DNA from: Glossina fuscipes
Lineage: Eukaryota > Arthropoda > Insecta > Diptera > Glossinidae
Assembly (NCBI RefSeq): GCF_014805625.2
Contig: NW_023998422.1
Location: 8,111,049 to 8,175,048, forward strand
Direction: 5' to 3'
DNA length: 64,000 nucleotides
Part shown: positions 34,882 to 46,045 of the stretch, piece after piece
Numbering within the stretch: the first letter of the stretch is position 1
How the letters are laid out: each line of letters opens with the position of its first letter
Program-made: the position numbers and the translations under genes
The notes under the pieces: generated by a model
What the model was told of the DNA's origin: nothing
The model's database searches: none
Seen by the model: only the letters and a program-made list of their open reading frames with translations

Positions 34882-36224
34882 ATGTCGAGTGGCGGTGGCA
34901 TTTCAGATTCATCGACTGGTGGCGGTGGTGATTGGATATGTAGCGATGTAACGTGAGTGTAAAGCATCGTAATCTTGGAGGCCTAGCACCACATCTAAAA
35001 TATCTCGAAACTATTTGTTTTCCTATCAGAAACGTACTAATTGAACAATTTTACCACGTTTTCCTGTATGGACATGCAACGACCTATTAACTGGGTTTGC
35101 ATGGCCTTTGTGTTTTTTATCTCTCTCCACAGCTGCCGTCATTTGAATTTTGCCCGTCGCACGCAATGCAATAAATGCCATCGTGCTCGAAGCAGCGAAC
35201 GCACACTCGCAAAGTCTGGCGGTTTAACGAAGAAAAAATTGGGCACTGAAATTGGAAAGGCAGCAGCCGAAAAGTCGCGAGGTTTGTTTAGCGCAGAAGA
35301 TTGGCAATGCAGCAAATGTGCCAACGTTAATTGGGCTAGACGACAAACCTGCAATATGTGTAATGCTCCCAGATTTTGCGACGTTGAAGAACGTACCGGT
35401 GAGTATCTTAGGAAGATATTATAACTCAAATATTAAAGGAACTCATATTAGGTTATGGTGGTGGCTATAACGATCGCGGCGTTGTTGAGTATAAAGAACG
35501 GGAAGAGTCTGATAGTGAATATGATGAATTTGGCCGTTTAAAAAAACGGAAGAAAATTTCTGAGCACAGTTCAGAAATAAATAAAAAGAGGCTTGACCTG
35601 AAGAAAGGATCGCAGAAAGAAATTGACGAGGAGGATGACGAAGAAGAGGGAGACGATGAAGATCTAGCCAAATATGATTTGTTTGGTGACGAAGAGGATA
35701 ACCTTAGCAATGGCTTGGGGAGTGCAAAGCAAGCAGCCGACGTCAGTAAAAAACTGGACAGAAAAGACAGAAGTCCCGTACCCAAACGATCCCATTCAGA
35801 ATCATCATCCAGTTCCGATTCGCGTAATCAGAGCAGTCGCTCGTCGTCCGTGTCCTCGTCTTCTTCTACAACTACGTCGTCTAGCTCTTATCGATCACGC
35901 TCAAATTCACGAACTCGCAAAAGTTCTAAGTCACGTAGTCGTAGCCGTCAAAGAACAGTAAAACGGCGCTCTTTGTCTTCTGAAAATAAAACAAGGTCTG
36001 CTAATCGGCTTAAGTCTACTTCAAGTCAACGACGGTGTACAAATTCGTCGAAATCACGCTCGAGATCTCGCAGTTCTTCACGTTCAACAACACGCTCCTC
36101 CACACGTTCCCATCATGGAAGCTTTAAAAATGAGAAAAATCGTCGTAGCAGGAGCCGTCATTCAAAAAATCATCCACCTCACCGCGAACGTTCACGTTCT
36201 ACCTCACTTCGTCGAAGACGCTGA
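34882..36224 (+). CDS. ZRANB2: ZRANB2-like zinc-finger Ran-binding domain-containing protein 2
   Basis: Exons 34882-34952, 35133-35398 and 35452-36224 (TGA), with GT-AG borders, give 369 residues (human ZRANB2: about 330). Two RanBP2-type zinc fingers are visible. Finger 1 is W18 with C20, C25, C36 and C39 (NFARRTQCNKC). Finger 2 is W81 with C83, C86, C97 and C100 (NVNWARRQTCNMC). The middle is acidic (EEDDEEEGDDED) and the last ~160 residues are an RS-rich domain. In this family the fingers bind single-stranded RNA with GGU cores and the RS domain contacts U1-70K/U2AF35, so the protein regulates alternative splicing in the nucleus. Finger 1 has CX4C instead of CX2C spacing and is split by intron 1. 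The gene lies tail-to-tail with mRpS15, the stop codons 195 nt apart. The identification is firm. Confidence 0.92.
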
Positions 36225-36419
36225 ATGTCGTTACAATTTTCTTTAAATTCCGTTAGGCCATAACAAATATTGCATTAACCAATTCCAAATGCCCACTTCT
36301 AATTTTAATAACGCAAAAAAAAGAAAAGAACCTTTGCCTCTACTATTGAATATTAAATACAGTTATCTAGAATTTACTATTCGCGTGCTACGATCAGCTT
36401 CTCACTTTCATTTTATTGT

Positions 36420-37383
36420 TTACAACTGTCCAACTTCATTTTTTAACTTTGTTGTTTCCTCACGTAGCTCTTTCAGTTCACTCAAGCGTTTCTTATAGTC
36501 ATCGATATTTTCTAATGTCACGGTTACGGGAATATCTAAATCTAATTGCTCCTGACGGACAAATTCCAATTTTTTAATTGCATCCTCGAGAAATGGTATT
36601 TGTTGCTCTTCTAATGTTTTGCGGTATTCATCCAACTTCTCTTTTCGCAATTTCTCACAATGGATATCGGTCAGCTTTTTCAGAGATTCTTTGCGTGTTA
36701 TCCAATGAAACTTTGCCGGTGGTGGTTTGTAAATCAAATCAAGCTTTTCCAAAATCCATTCGAAGCGACGATAATCCCAACGCCTTAGATACTTTAGGAA
36801 TTTTTTGCGCTTCTCAATCAGTTCCTTAAGTTGCACTTTGATCCCTTTATCACGGGGAAATTGTGCCATATGTTCTTGAAAACGACGTATAGTTGCAGTC
36901 ATGCGAGCAACTAAAATGTTTAAGCTGTGAAAAGATTTTATTCTAATTATTATTACAAGCTTACGTTTTGCTTCCATCGACCCATAATCCAACCGATGCC
37001 GTTGAACTTCTTTCACAAATGCATCACGATAATGAGCCGAAGTAAAGTGTCTAGGATTATTTCCTAACTCAAATAACGAACGCACCATTTGATCTGCGCT
37101 ATTGAGAAATTATATTCGCCAACACATAATGTGTTTTTGTTGTTGATATTTATCACAGATAGACTTACGTTTCAAGTTCTTTCGATTTTCTAAATTCTTT
37201 TATCAGCTCTTTAGGATCAACTGGTGGCAATTTTGCACAATCGCCACTTTTTCGAGGATCTATTGAGGGAATTTTCTCTGGTCGCACCCATTTAATTTTC
37301 AAATCCGATTTGAAAGCATAATTGCGAGCAATTTGTTGCGTCGCTATTTTGTAGCTTAGTCTTGATATATTATATGCATTCAT
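36420..37383 (-). CDS. mRpS15: Mitochondrial small-subunit ribosomal protein uS15m (bonsai)
   Basis: Exons (- strand): 37383-37169, 37098-36965 and 36910-36420 (TAA); introns are 70 and 54 nt, and the product is 279 residues. The S15 core is clear: KEVQRHRLDYGSMEAK joins LARMTATIRRFQEHM across the 54-nt intron, followed by KELIEKRKKFLKYLRRWDYR. These are the 'EAKIARLT...IRxLxEH' and 'RRKLLxYLKRxDxxRY' signatures of S15. The N-terminus (MNAYNISRLSYKIATQQIAR) is a plausible mitochondrial presequence. It acts in the mitoribosomal 28S subunit by binding the central rRNA domain; in Drosophila this protein is bonsai. The C-terminal helical extension is typical of the insect form. The 54-nt intron has no stop and a length divisible by three, so its retention would add 18 residues in frame; I judged it an intron from its gtaagc donor, its acceptor and the restored S15 motif. 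Confidence 0.92.
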
Positions 37384-38086
37384 CCTTCTGAAAGCAATAC
37401 AGCAGTTGCAAATGATATATAAGTTAGTCTACTAATTTTTGAGTTAATTTTCATTCGTTTCTTTTTACCTCAACAATTACTTCGACAACAAACTACTATT
37501 TAGGTAATTTTATGGTTCGGTTATGTTTTTTCACAGATGTTTTTTTATTTTCTAGAGATGCGTATTTTAATAATTTTAATATCGGTATTTGGAAATATAG
37601 GAATGAAATATCTCTTTCTTTATGCACTGACTGAATCCTTTTTAAATATTTTAAAAATTATACTTTTCAATCTTTTTAAAATTTTTCCGTTTTTTACAGG
37701 TCAATTGGCGTAAGCAAAAAAAAAGTCCATGTGTTTAATCGCCTTGTGGCGGTTTTCCCGGGTGGCTCTATACTTGCTTAAGGGAAGCAAAGTGTTTCCA
37801 ACTGAATTCTTGACGCAAAAAAAGGTAGAGTCTAAGTGCGACAAATACTAGTAATTGGCTGTCGTTCCGACCGCTGCGTCAAACCGTGAAAACTTCTGTA
37901 TTACAAGCAATCCATTGACAGGCATGTTGCTCTTACAAATTCTTGCAAAAGTACCTACCGTTAATTTATGGGGTAATATTGTACCGTTAATTTATAGGGT
38001 AATATTGTAAAAGTCTTGATCAAATTTTATTTATACATATGAAGGTGTTATCAAAATTACGGTTAAACATGCTTCATTTTTAGAAG
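37384..38086. other. Spacer between mRpS15 and mRpL52
   Basis: It contains the 5' side of mRpS15 and the 3' side of mRpL52 (both - strand). A 26-bp unit beginning taccgttaatttat is duplicated in tandem at about 37957-38009. Otherwise it is AT-rich with no coding signal. Confidence 0.6.
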
Positions 38087-38509
38087 TTAAGTAATTAATT
38101 TATTTTCATGATCGGACTTTAATAAGTATTTCCCTTTTGGCTTTAATTTTCCTTCCATTATTCTTTTACGTTCAGCTTGTTTCTCTAAACCTAATCTTAT
38201 GTAGCGCTCTTTAGCGTCATCCAATTCCTTACACATGGCTACGATTTTAGCGGCAATTTCTCGCTGCTTCATTAAGCGTCTTCTTTGATTTGACTGTAAA
38301 AATAACAAAGTTAAGACTAATTGTCCATATTTGCAAACAGTTTTGTTTACCCCCATTGGTGTAGGACGACCGTCAGGGAATTTGTAATCCGGTAAAGTAT
38401 GCAGGGGTCCAAATGCATTTGGATTTGCTGGTAATCCGTGCTCCTCACGCCATCTTTGATCAAGAGCTAAAATGCCGCTGGACGAGACTTTGCGTACTAC
38501 AGAAAACAT
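38087..38509 (-). CDS. mRpL52: Mitochondrial large-subunit ribosomal protein mL52
   Basis: Exons (- strand): 38509-38351 and 38293-38087 (TAA), separated by a 57-nt GT-AG intron. I prefer the ATG at 38507-38509 (MFSVVRKVSSSG), which gives a short basic presequence. An in-frame ATG lies eight codons upstream at 38531-38533 and cannot be excluded. The product is about 121 residues. The family core is clear: QRWREEHGLPANPNAFGPL, then LPDYKFPDGRPTPMG; MRPL52 proteins share 'GLxxNPxxxGPLTxLPDxxxxDGRPxP'. A coiled helix with KRIMEGKLKPKGKYLLKS follows, as in the family. It is a mitochondria-specific component of the 39S subunit. The intron is stopless and divisible by three, so an unspliced mRNA would still be translatable. 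It sits beside mRpS15 on the same strand. Confidence 0.9.
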   Translation of the reverse strand: MFSVVRKVSSSGILALDQRWREEHGLPANPNAFGPLHTLPDYKFPDGRPTPMGVNKTVCKYGQLVLTLLFLQSNQRRRLMKQREIAAKIVAMCKELDDAKERYIRLGLEKQAERKRIMEGKLKPKGKYLLKSDHENKLIT

Positions 38510-38533
38510 CACAATTATATTTAAATTCAACAC

Positions 38534-39317
38534 AGTAAGTAATAGGAATTAGCCTCGTGCATTAGATTTTAGAGGATTTTTATGAAAAGTTGGATAATCA
38601 CAAATTAAGCATTATACCATGGGACAAAATATATTACTTTTATTAAACTTTTAGCTTTATTATATTGATTATTTATGTATGCTTACTGAATGAGTTTGAA
38701 GGAATTCCTCTGGATACTTTTAAAATTAACATTTGTAAGGATTTTTCTTTATTTCAGTTTACAGCAGCTTGCCAAGTCTTGATATCTCCTTAAAATTGTC
38801 TTTTAACTTGAGAATTGTAAACAGCTGTTATAAGGTTACTGTTGACGGTTAGTCTAAAAAATAACAAGCCCCAAGTAATTTAGCCTCATTAAAGCAGAAT
38901 TGTTTGATTTTATTGGAAATGAAGGAAGGCCTTAGTAATGCACGAAAGCAAAAAAGTAGATTTTAATATATCTAGATCTTTTATACAACATTATAATAGA
39001 ACAGAAAAGGCCTTCATGGAAGGCCATTATCCATCTCAAATCCCTTGAGACTTGGCAAAAGGCAATAAAACACGTATGTGTATAGATGTATTTCATCCAA
39101 GCATATAATCACTTAAATATATTTAAGCAGGAAAACGGTGTTGAGTTTCTTTTTCTTTATTCTTGTTCTTTTTTCATACTTATTTGTTTACATAAAAGAC
39201 CATATGTTTTGCTAACATCCCTGACATCCATCCGTTCACATAGGTTTGTTGTGTTATACGGAAATAATTCTAAATTATGTAAATTGTGCAAAAATTCAAT
39301 TTATCCCGGTTTATAAA
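38534..39317. other. Divergent promoter region between mRpL52 and METTL6
   Basis: The two genes point away from each other, so both promoters should lie here. No TATA box or other core element could be assigned with confidence. An in-frame ATG for METTL6 at 39246 lies within this stretch. Confidence 0.5.
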
Positions 39318-40148
39318 ATGGAACTGGAAGATTTTTATATAAATGAGGAAAGAACTCTTACGAGTGAAGATAAAGAAAAGTTACTAAATCAAAATAAACG
39401 TTTAGTATCGGACTTTCAAGCGCGTAAACTAGAGGCAGAAGCACAGAAGCATTGGGATTTATTTTATAAACGCAACGAAACCCGCTTTTTCAAAGATCGC
39501 CATTGGACAACACGTGAATTCAAAGAGCTTCTAGCCGTCGATAACGAAACGCCAGATATACAAAATCTATTAGAAGTGGGTTGTGGCGTCGGCAATTTTG
39601 TATATCCGCTAATCGAGGAACTTGATGTTTTACATCAAGCCAACAAGTTCTTTTATTATGTTTGCGATTTTTCACCGAGAGCCGTACAGTTTGTGCGTAA
39701 TCATCCCCTCTACGATGACAAACGTATATTAGCATTTCAATGTGATATAACGACCGAGGATATCCAACAGCACATAGCACCCGGCTCAATTGATATAATA
39801 ACGATGATTTTCGTCTTGTCCGCTATCACTCCAGAGAAGTTTTTATTGGTTATCAAGAATTTACACAAGTTACTGAAAATTAATGGTGTAGTGTTGTTTC
39901 GTGATTACGGTCTTTACGATATGGCCCAACTAAGGTTTAAATCAGGACACAAAATAATAGATAATTTTTATATGCGCCAGGATGGAACGCGTAGTTATTA
40001 CTTCGAGAAGAATGAATTAGCCAAATTGTTTTTAGCGAGTGGCTTTGAGATTCTTAGCAATACGTATATTCATCGACGCACCTTAAATGTGAAAGAAGGA
40101 ATTGATGTGCCGCGTATATACGTGCAGAGTAAATTTAGAAAATTATGA
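39318..40148 (+). CDS. METTL6: METTL6-type tRNA(Ser) m3C32 methyltransferase
   Basis: An intronless gene of 276 residues (human METTL6: about 284). It is a class I SAM-dependent methyltransferase. Motif I is LEVGCGVGN at residues 85-93, followed by CDFSPRAV at 116-123, DIITMIFVLSAI at 159-170 and LFRDYGLYD at 193-201. The last motif is diagnostic of the METTL2/6/8 group. An N-terminal KHWDLFYKRNETRFFKDRHW block and RQDGTRSYYF are closest to METTL6. METTL6 makes 3-methylcytidine at position 32 of serine tRNAs, together with seryl-tRNA synthetase, in the cytoplasm. The start at 39318 (MELEDF) is chosen because the family aligns from there. An in-frame upstream ATG at 39246 would add 24 residues that do not look like a conserved N-terminus. 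Confidence 0.93.
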   Translation: MELEDFYINEERTLTSEDKEKLLNQNKRLVSDFQARKLEAEAQKHWDLFYKRNETRFFKDRHWTTREFKELLAVDNETPDIQNLLEVGCGVGNFVYPLIEELDVLHQANKFFYYVCDFSPRAVQFVRNHPLYDDKRILAFQCDITTEDIQQHIAPGSIDIITMIFVLSAITPEKFLLVIKNLHKLLKINGVVLFRDYGLYDMAQLRFKSGHKIIDNFYMRQDGTRSYYFEKNELAKLFLASGFEILSNTYIHRRTLNVKEGIDVPRIYVQSKFRKL

Positions 40149-42428
40149 AACTAAATTAAGAACCCTCAAAGACATACTTAATTTAGTTATATTCTTGCTG
40201 GGCGTTTATCTAACCGCCGAACTGAAACTTTATTTTTTTAAATTACTATTTTATGCCGTTCGCAACACATAAATTCCTCATTAGATTAAGGCAATATTTT
40301 CACTGGTTGAACCAATTTTTGGAACAATAATCATTGATTAATCAATTTTGTATTTGAAAATGAACCGGTCGAAAGAAACATCTATATACGTGAATTAATT
40401 TCCATTTTCAACAAGTAAACAAGCGAAACATTTGCTTCATCGGTTCGGAAATTGATGCGTTGTTACCATTCATTGTGTGAGTAGGTCGTAGGAAGTTCTC
40501 TGATGATAGTAGACATCCATCATAGACATCTATCATATCATCGAATACAATACCATGTCGAGTACTCTTTAATCTCCTTGTGGCTATTTTTTTTCGCAAA
40601 TGGAAAATTGTCACTTGTCTGATCCATCCTGCTATAAATACTACTTATTTAAATGTTTTGAAGCCTTTCAACAATTAGTCATCGCTTAAAGCTTTTCACG
40701 AAAGGGTTTACTCGACAATTCTCCACTGTCGGGAATTTTCAGCTTGCATTCAAAAGCAAGTCTTAATGAATTTCCCATTTCGACCACATACTATTTGCGG
40801 TATAAGGGTATATTGAGTGTGTGTGAATGTATTCGATACGCAGAACCACGTTCTATTATATCGATCGATTCAGAATCACTTTCTGTGTCGATCTAAGCTC
40901 ATCTGTCCATCTATCTTGCTTTTTTTCCGTTGAACCTAAAGGTTTTTAGGTTAAAGGTTACAGGTTTTTGGTTCGAATGGAAAGTGTCGTCAACATTTTG
41001 CGAGAATAGAGGAGCATTTCCTGAAGATTAAGGCAATACCATCAAAAAATTTTCAAGTAAACTTACGAAACCGCGAGATAAACGGAAATGCTAGTGGTAT
41101 AACGTGTAAAACCGAAGGAATTAATTCATGCATTAAAATAAAAGTGAAATCCATTTCATTCCATTCTAGTGATCTTTGACAGATATCGATATGAACGCTG
41201 ACCCTAACATTTCTTTGACAAACCTTTAATTGACAGAATAGAAAACTGCTTCATGTATTGCTTGTCCAATATTCGCTTTTAAGCGAATATAGCTTTCTTA
41301 TTTCGTTTTTAATCTTTATCCTTAATATCCTTTTGTTATTATTATTATTTATATAGTATATGCGTATGTATATGTTTGGTAATTTTAAATAACATAACAT
41401 TTCATATTAATTTTAACATTCAATAGATACATTTATAATTTCTTATGTAATTTTATTTTTGTTAATTAATTTCAATTATAATACATTTTGTCAGATCATG
41501 TTTAAATATTTATTTAATGCTTAAAATTAAAAATACAATTATTAGCAACTTGTAAATTCAATAGGTTTCCAATAAATTATACGGACAATTGAGAATGATA
41601 TTAATGGTGCTAATATTTTGGTAAAATTATCTAAAGGTTTTTGGTTTATCTTTTTTTTTTTATTTTCTTTTACGAATTTTATAACAATTTTTATTCTTTA
41701 ATTCCTTTCCCTATAACAATAATTATCCAGTGTCGGCTTTGCAAGTGTATGTGCATATGCATATGTGCCGTAGTGTCAAATAAAGTTGAAAAAGTTTTTT
41801 TTTTGCTTTTTAAGCGTACTGGCAGAATACTTGTACTCTGCAAATTGAATGAAGAATGGAGTACAAAAGTTTGGAAAAGTTATTTATAAGTTCTCTTGGT
41901 GACTATACAAATCTATTGTCATGAAAACCAAGAAAATTATTTTAAAACAAAGCAAAAGTTTATATCTACTTAACAATGTTTAAAAAAAAAAAAATTTATA
42001 TAGAAAATTAAAAAAAAAAAAAAATCGTATCACGCAACCTTCATTAGAAGGTCGAGATTTGCTACACTTTGCGTTATCCTCTTCTTAAATTTTTAGATCA
42101 ATCCTTCCGAATTTCAGGAACAATTTAAATAAATAGTACATATCTGTATAAATATATATCAAATGCAAAACTAATCGTGTTGGCACAACATTTGAATTCG
42201 AAAATTATAAAAAAAAAAAATAAAAAAAATACCCCCTTACCCTAAACGTCATTAATTACCATCCACCACCTTTTTTTTGTTGCAGTAATTGCTGTCTAAT
42301 CCGCAATGCCTATTGACTGGGCTTTGATATACGTAAGCAATGTGTGATGTAAATGGCTATATGGTGTTTTTTGCATTTTATATAAGTAGCCAAGGCCACT
42401 GGAAGTTAATCGTTACCATCACCTCTCA
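40149..42428. other. Convergent spacer between METTL6 and hyccin
   Basis: It contains both 3'UTRs, AT-rich runs (41.3-42.0 kb), A-runs near 41982-42024 and 42210-42229, and a reversed INE-1-like repeat near 40.8 kb. I saw no gene. Confidence 0.6.
40795..40925 (-). repeat. INE-1-like dispersed repeat, partial, reversed
   Basis: The + strand shows gcggtataagggtatattga, then atcgatcgattcagaatcac, tcgatctaagctcatctgtc and catctatcttgct. That is the complement of the block order seen at 12.4, 44.7 and 63.7 kb. Only the end of the element is present. Confidence 0.55.
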
Positions 42429-44217
42429 TTAATCCACTAGAGTATCGTTCGTTTTTACATTTACAATAGCGGCATTTATTGGGGGCAATTCCGTACTGGA
42501 TTCAAAACTTTTTGTTGTTAAAAGGTCACTGCTGGTCAAAGACGTAGTTGTAGCGGTACTGTTATTGTTACTAGCTATACGACCCGTGCCGGTGCCACCG
42601 CCGTTCATTTCACTGTCGATACTAAAACTACCACTTCCACTTTCATTGGCCATTTGCAGCGTTTGCATTGGCAGCAATTCCATAGTATCAAAAGTTTCAT
42701 ACATTTTCCCTTTGGGTCCGGGACTTTTCTCATATTCCGACAACGAAGCATTACATTCCATTTGTAATTGCATTAATGAGTTACGTTGCGTATGCTTGTC
42801 GAATTTTCGTTGCGGAGGTTTCGGTGGCTCGATAGTGACGCTGTTTATTGCAACATTGTCCGGAGTTTGTTGAGATGATTTGTTAGCTTCTTTATCCTTA
42901 TCTTTGTCTTTTGACTTTTTAAAACCGGCTATAAGTGCTTTATGAGCCTGAGCTTTAATACCTTCCATGCTGGGTCGAATTAACGAATTTCGTGACGGTT
43001 GCTGTGTAATCTCTTTTTGAGTTTGCTCAGCCGTTTCTTCAGTTACGCTGGCCAATTGGTGAGATGGTTGCGATACTGTAAGGTCTTGCACTTGTATGGG
43101 TATATCATCCGGCAGCTTTTTCGTACGGAATGATGCATTAGTTATCATAGATTTAGAAACAGCGGTGGTAACAGTATTGGTTGATGGCGTCAAGGCGACA
43201 CTCAATCCCATGGGACCATCTGAAGGCTGTCCTGAGGGGTTAGCATGGAGTGAATTCCTTACCGCACTCGTTATTAATATTAACTCTGTGTACATTTCGA
43301 AGCAGGCGCGATTGTGAATCTCTTCCAGTGTTTGTATAGCCACCGTACCGAAACCATTAAACATGGCAAAATAAATAGCATGCACGAGTTCGACAAGGAA
43401 TGCAGACGATAAAGGAATGCGTGGAGTCATTGTCTTAGACATTAATGATTGATCCGATCTATATATAATTAAGTTAAGAATAAGAGCTTAAAAATAAAAA
43501 CTATAAATAAATATAATTAATTCATTCTCTCTCTTACCCGTACGATACTCGATGAGCATATGTAGTTTTACTAGCAAAACCTTCGTTAACTAGCTGTGAC
43601 GTGACGCGGCACAAATGTATTAAAGCCGATTTTTGTGTTTGACTTACTTGCTGATTATAACAAAATAGCAATGCAGTCATGATTTTTAACCGATTATATG
43701 ATGTTATAGCTTCAATACTTGGATGCGGTCCCCATTTAACTTCTCGATTACAATTTTCTTCCCATCGCTTTAGATCAGTTATTGGCAAATTTTTCTCTTC
43801 ATGATAAACGGAAGCGTGTGCCAAAATCGGCATACGAAATTGTACAATTTTCTGACCGCCATCTTCTGTAGACACTTCTCCATTGTATATACAAATTAGC
43901 AAAGATTCAAGGCTGCGTACACCCTTTTTATCACCGTTCGCGACTGCATGCAGGTACGTGTAAATGAGTACAGGTATAAATTGCAAAGGAAACTTATGCA
44001 ACGCCTTTTCCGAACTACGATAAAATGTCAACAATTGTTGGCATATATCATGAACCAACGATTCATGTCTATGACGTTCACTGAATATTGTGAATATAGC
44101 CTCAGCTATCTCCGAATCTGTGTCATGTTCATTGGCGAACGCTTCGATCTCATCTGGTTGGGCCTGTACTCGTTGATAGTCCGATAACCAGTCTTGGACA
44201 ATCGATTCGGCCATCAC
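42429..44217 (-). CDS. HYCC1: Hyccin / FAM126 family protein (PI4KA complex)
   Basis: Two exons (- strand): 44217-43538 and 43458-42429 (TAA), with a 79-nt GT-AG intron, giving 569 residues. The N-terminal ~300 residues are the hyccin domain: IVQDWLSDYQRVQ, LQFIPVLIYTYLHA, GVRSLESLLICIYN, RMPILAHASVYHEE, and after the junction PRIPLSSAFLVELVHAIYFA with HNRACFEMYTELILITSAVRN. The rest is disordered and Ser/Thr/Gln-rich, including a KKSKDKDKDKEANK stretch. Known FAM126A/hyccin binds TTC7 and stabilises the PI4KIIIalpha-EFR3-TTC7 complex, which makes PI4P at the plasma membrane; human loss causes hypomyelination with cataract. The first residues are MMAESIV, so the second ATG is an equally good start. 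The identification is firm. Confidence 0.92.
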
Positions 44218-45343
44218 TCAGCTAAAACAAACACTCACCAACGAACGCACAATTAATTATTTTGTAGCGTGCTTATCTTTCAAAACAATTAATTATCGAA
44301 AATTTCTTTCAAAAATTTTTGATAAAATGATGATCAAATCCTAATTCTCTCCACAAACACTTATTACATTACTTTTCACATAAAGTTTTTTTACTATTAT
44401 GAGAGGAGAAAAAAAAATTTACTATTATTTGACGTAATTTTGTTGTTCCGATTACATGTCAAAAATTAAGAGGAACAGTGTTGCTGGACTAATGTAATTT
44501 GAAAATTCCTATATACCTCATCTAAACGTTTCACATTAGATAAGAATATCTTTAATTTTGACTAAGCTTATCAGCCAAAAATTTAAATTTTTAAAAAAAA
44601 TATTCTGTGTGTGTATTAAATATATCTCAAAGCAAGTAACAGAACTATAGCGGGACATAGCCAATCCTTAAATGAACACAAGAAAATAACACAGACGGAT
44701 AGAGGATGTAAATTGATTCAGAAAGTGATTCTGAATAGTCTGAACTGATATGATGGGTCCATCTAAAGTCTTTCTGGATGTTGCATACATCCGCACAAAC
44801 TTAATGCACCTTTGTACCAAAAGTGGTGTAACGTATATCAAAATAGATAACATTTTTTCGCACAATTTTTTCATATCAGCAAAGTTCCAATTAGTATGAA
44901 TTTTGCTCATAAATCCTTTTCTATGCCAATTGCAGAGAGATTGTTTAATTAGATTAATTAAACTTTGTAATTAACAAAAACAACAATTTTACTTTTAGCA
45001 TTAAAAAAAGAAACTATTTTGGAAAATCCAAATAAATCACCTATTAATAACCTAGACGTCCGGGATCATCTTAAATTCGCTAATTTTATATTCGAAATAT
45101 GGAACTTAATATAAATTGTAATTTTCAGATTTTTCGCCTTTGTATGTGAGATAATCGCAGTTTTCTGTTTATTCGTATAAACAGTTTTTTCAAGTTTGTA
45201 AAGTTCTCTCTCTTTGATTACTTTTTAAGTAATAAATCGTCGTGTGTTACACTTTTTTTTTCACGTGAATTTCAATTTAATGAATTATTTAGTAACGAAA
45301 TCTTGAATGAAATTATAATTAGGTAGAAAATTTACAAATTATC
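44218..45343. other. Divergent spacer between hyccin and RAB5IF
   Basis: It holds both promoters (the genes point away from each other) and an INE-1-like repeat at about 44690-44850. No core promoter element could be assigned with confidence. Confidence 0.5.
44690..44850 (+). repeat. INE-1-like dispersed repeat, 3' part
   Basis: It shows cacagacggatagaggatgt, ttgattcagaaagtgattct, gggtccatctaaagtctttc, ttgcatacatccgcacaaac, ttaatgcacc and a final ggtgtaacgtata. The block order is the same as at 12.4 and 63.7 kb. It lies between the hyccin and RAB5IF start sites, so it may sit inside a promoter region. Confidence 0.65.
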
Positions 45344-45897
45344 ATGACCACGAGGACGAATACTATTCAACATAATGCCAATGGCCAAAAGAAATCACTC
45401 AAAGATATTTGCAATAGAGCTTGGACAGCAAAATCGGAATGGCTTGATAAGGTTAGTAACTGTTAATATTAATTTTTAAGAAAAGAGTTGTTTGTTAAAT
45501 TATTTACAGGAAGAATTTTTGGATGTCATTTACTGGTCCAGACAAATATTCGGCATTTTACTTGGCGTAATCTGGGGATTCTTGCCGTTAAAAGGATTTT
45601 TGGGTATAGTGCTGTAAGCAAAAGCTCCTAATTAAAATGCACTTAGTTTACTTGATCTAATTATTTATTCAACGCTATAGTTTTGCTGCCATTAGTTGCG
45701 GTGTCGTTTATTTGTACGCAATTAACTTCCAAAATATTGATGAAGAATTATACGGAGGTGCTTGGGAATTAGTTAAGGAAGGTTTCATGACTTCATTTGC
45801 TGGTTTTTTGGTTACCTGGATAATTTTTTATACTGGTTTGCATTATGATGCTATTATGGAATCGAAAGGCATATATAGTTTAACCCTAGAAGTTTAA
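45344..45897 (+). CDS. RAB5IF: RAB5IF / RCAF1 (Rab5-interacting, C20orf24 family) membrane protein
   Basis: Three exons, 45344-45451, 45510-45613 and 45681-45897 (TAA), with GT-AG borders; introns are 58 and 67 nt. The product is 142 residues. The family signature is unmistakable: DKEEFLDVIYWSRQIFGILL, GVIWGFLPLKGFLGI, then VVYLYAINFQNIDEE and YGGAWELVKEGFMTSFAGFL. Two or three hydrophobic helices (about residues 48-67, 71-90 and 113-132) fit a small multi-pass protein. Published work places human RAB5IF (RCAF1/OPTI) in respiratory-supercomplex assembly and in a multipass-protein insertion complex at the ER. The N-terminus is basic and variable. The gene is head-to-head with hyccin and tail-to-tail with U2A'. 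Confidence 0.92.
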
Positions 45898-46045
45898 GTA
45901 GATTGATAAATCAATTTATGGTCCATTATTGTTATATACGAAAACCGAGAAAAAGTGCACGACATTATTATTTGCCAAATATTTAATTCCATGCCCTACG
46001 CGATTGTAATACAAGTCTCCGAGCTGATGTGTTTGTAAAAATTAT

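Noticed and set aside
35465..35785. Serine-rich frame on the - strand
   Set aside because: Antisense of the ZRANB2 RS/acidic exon; the + strand frame is the conserved one.
36911..36964. Reading mRpS15 straight through as one exon
   Set aside because: The S15 core (EAK-LARMT) is contiguous only after removing 54 nt with proper GT-AG ends.
42565..43317. Long + strand frames opposite hyccin
   Set aside because: They are antisense shadows; hyccin motifs are on the - strand.
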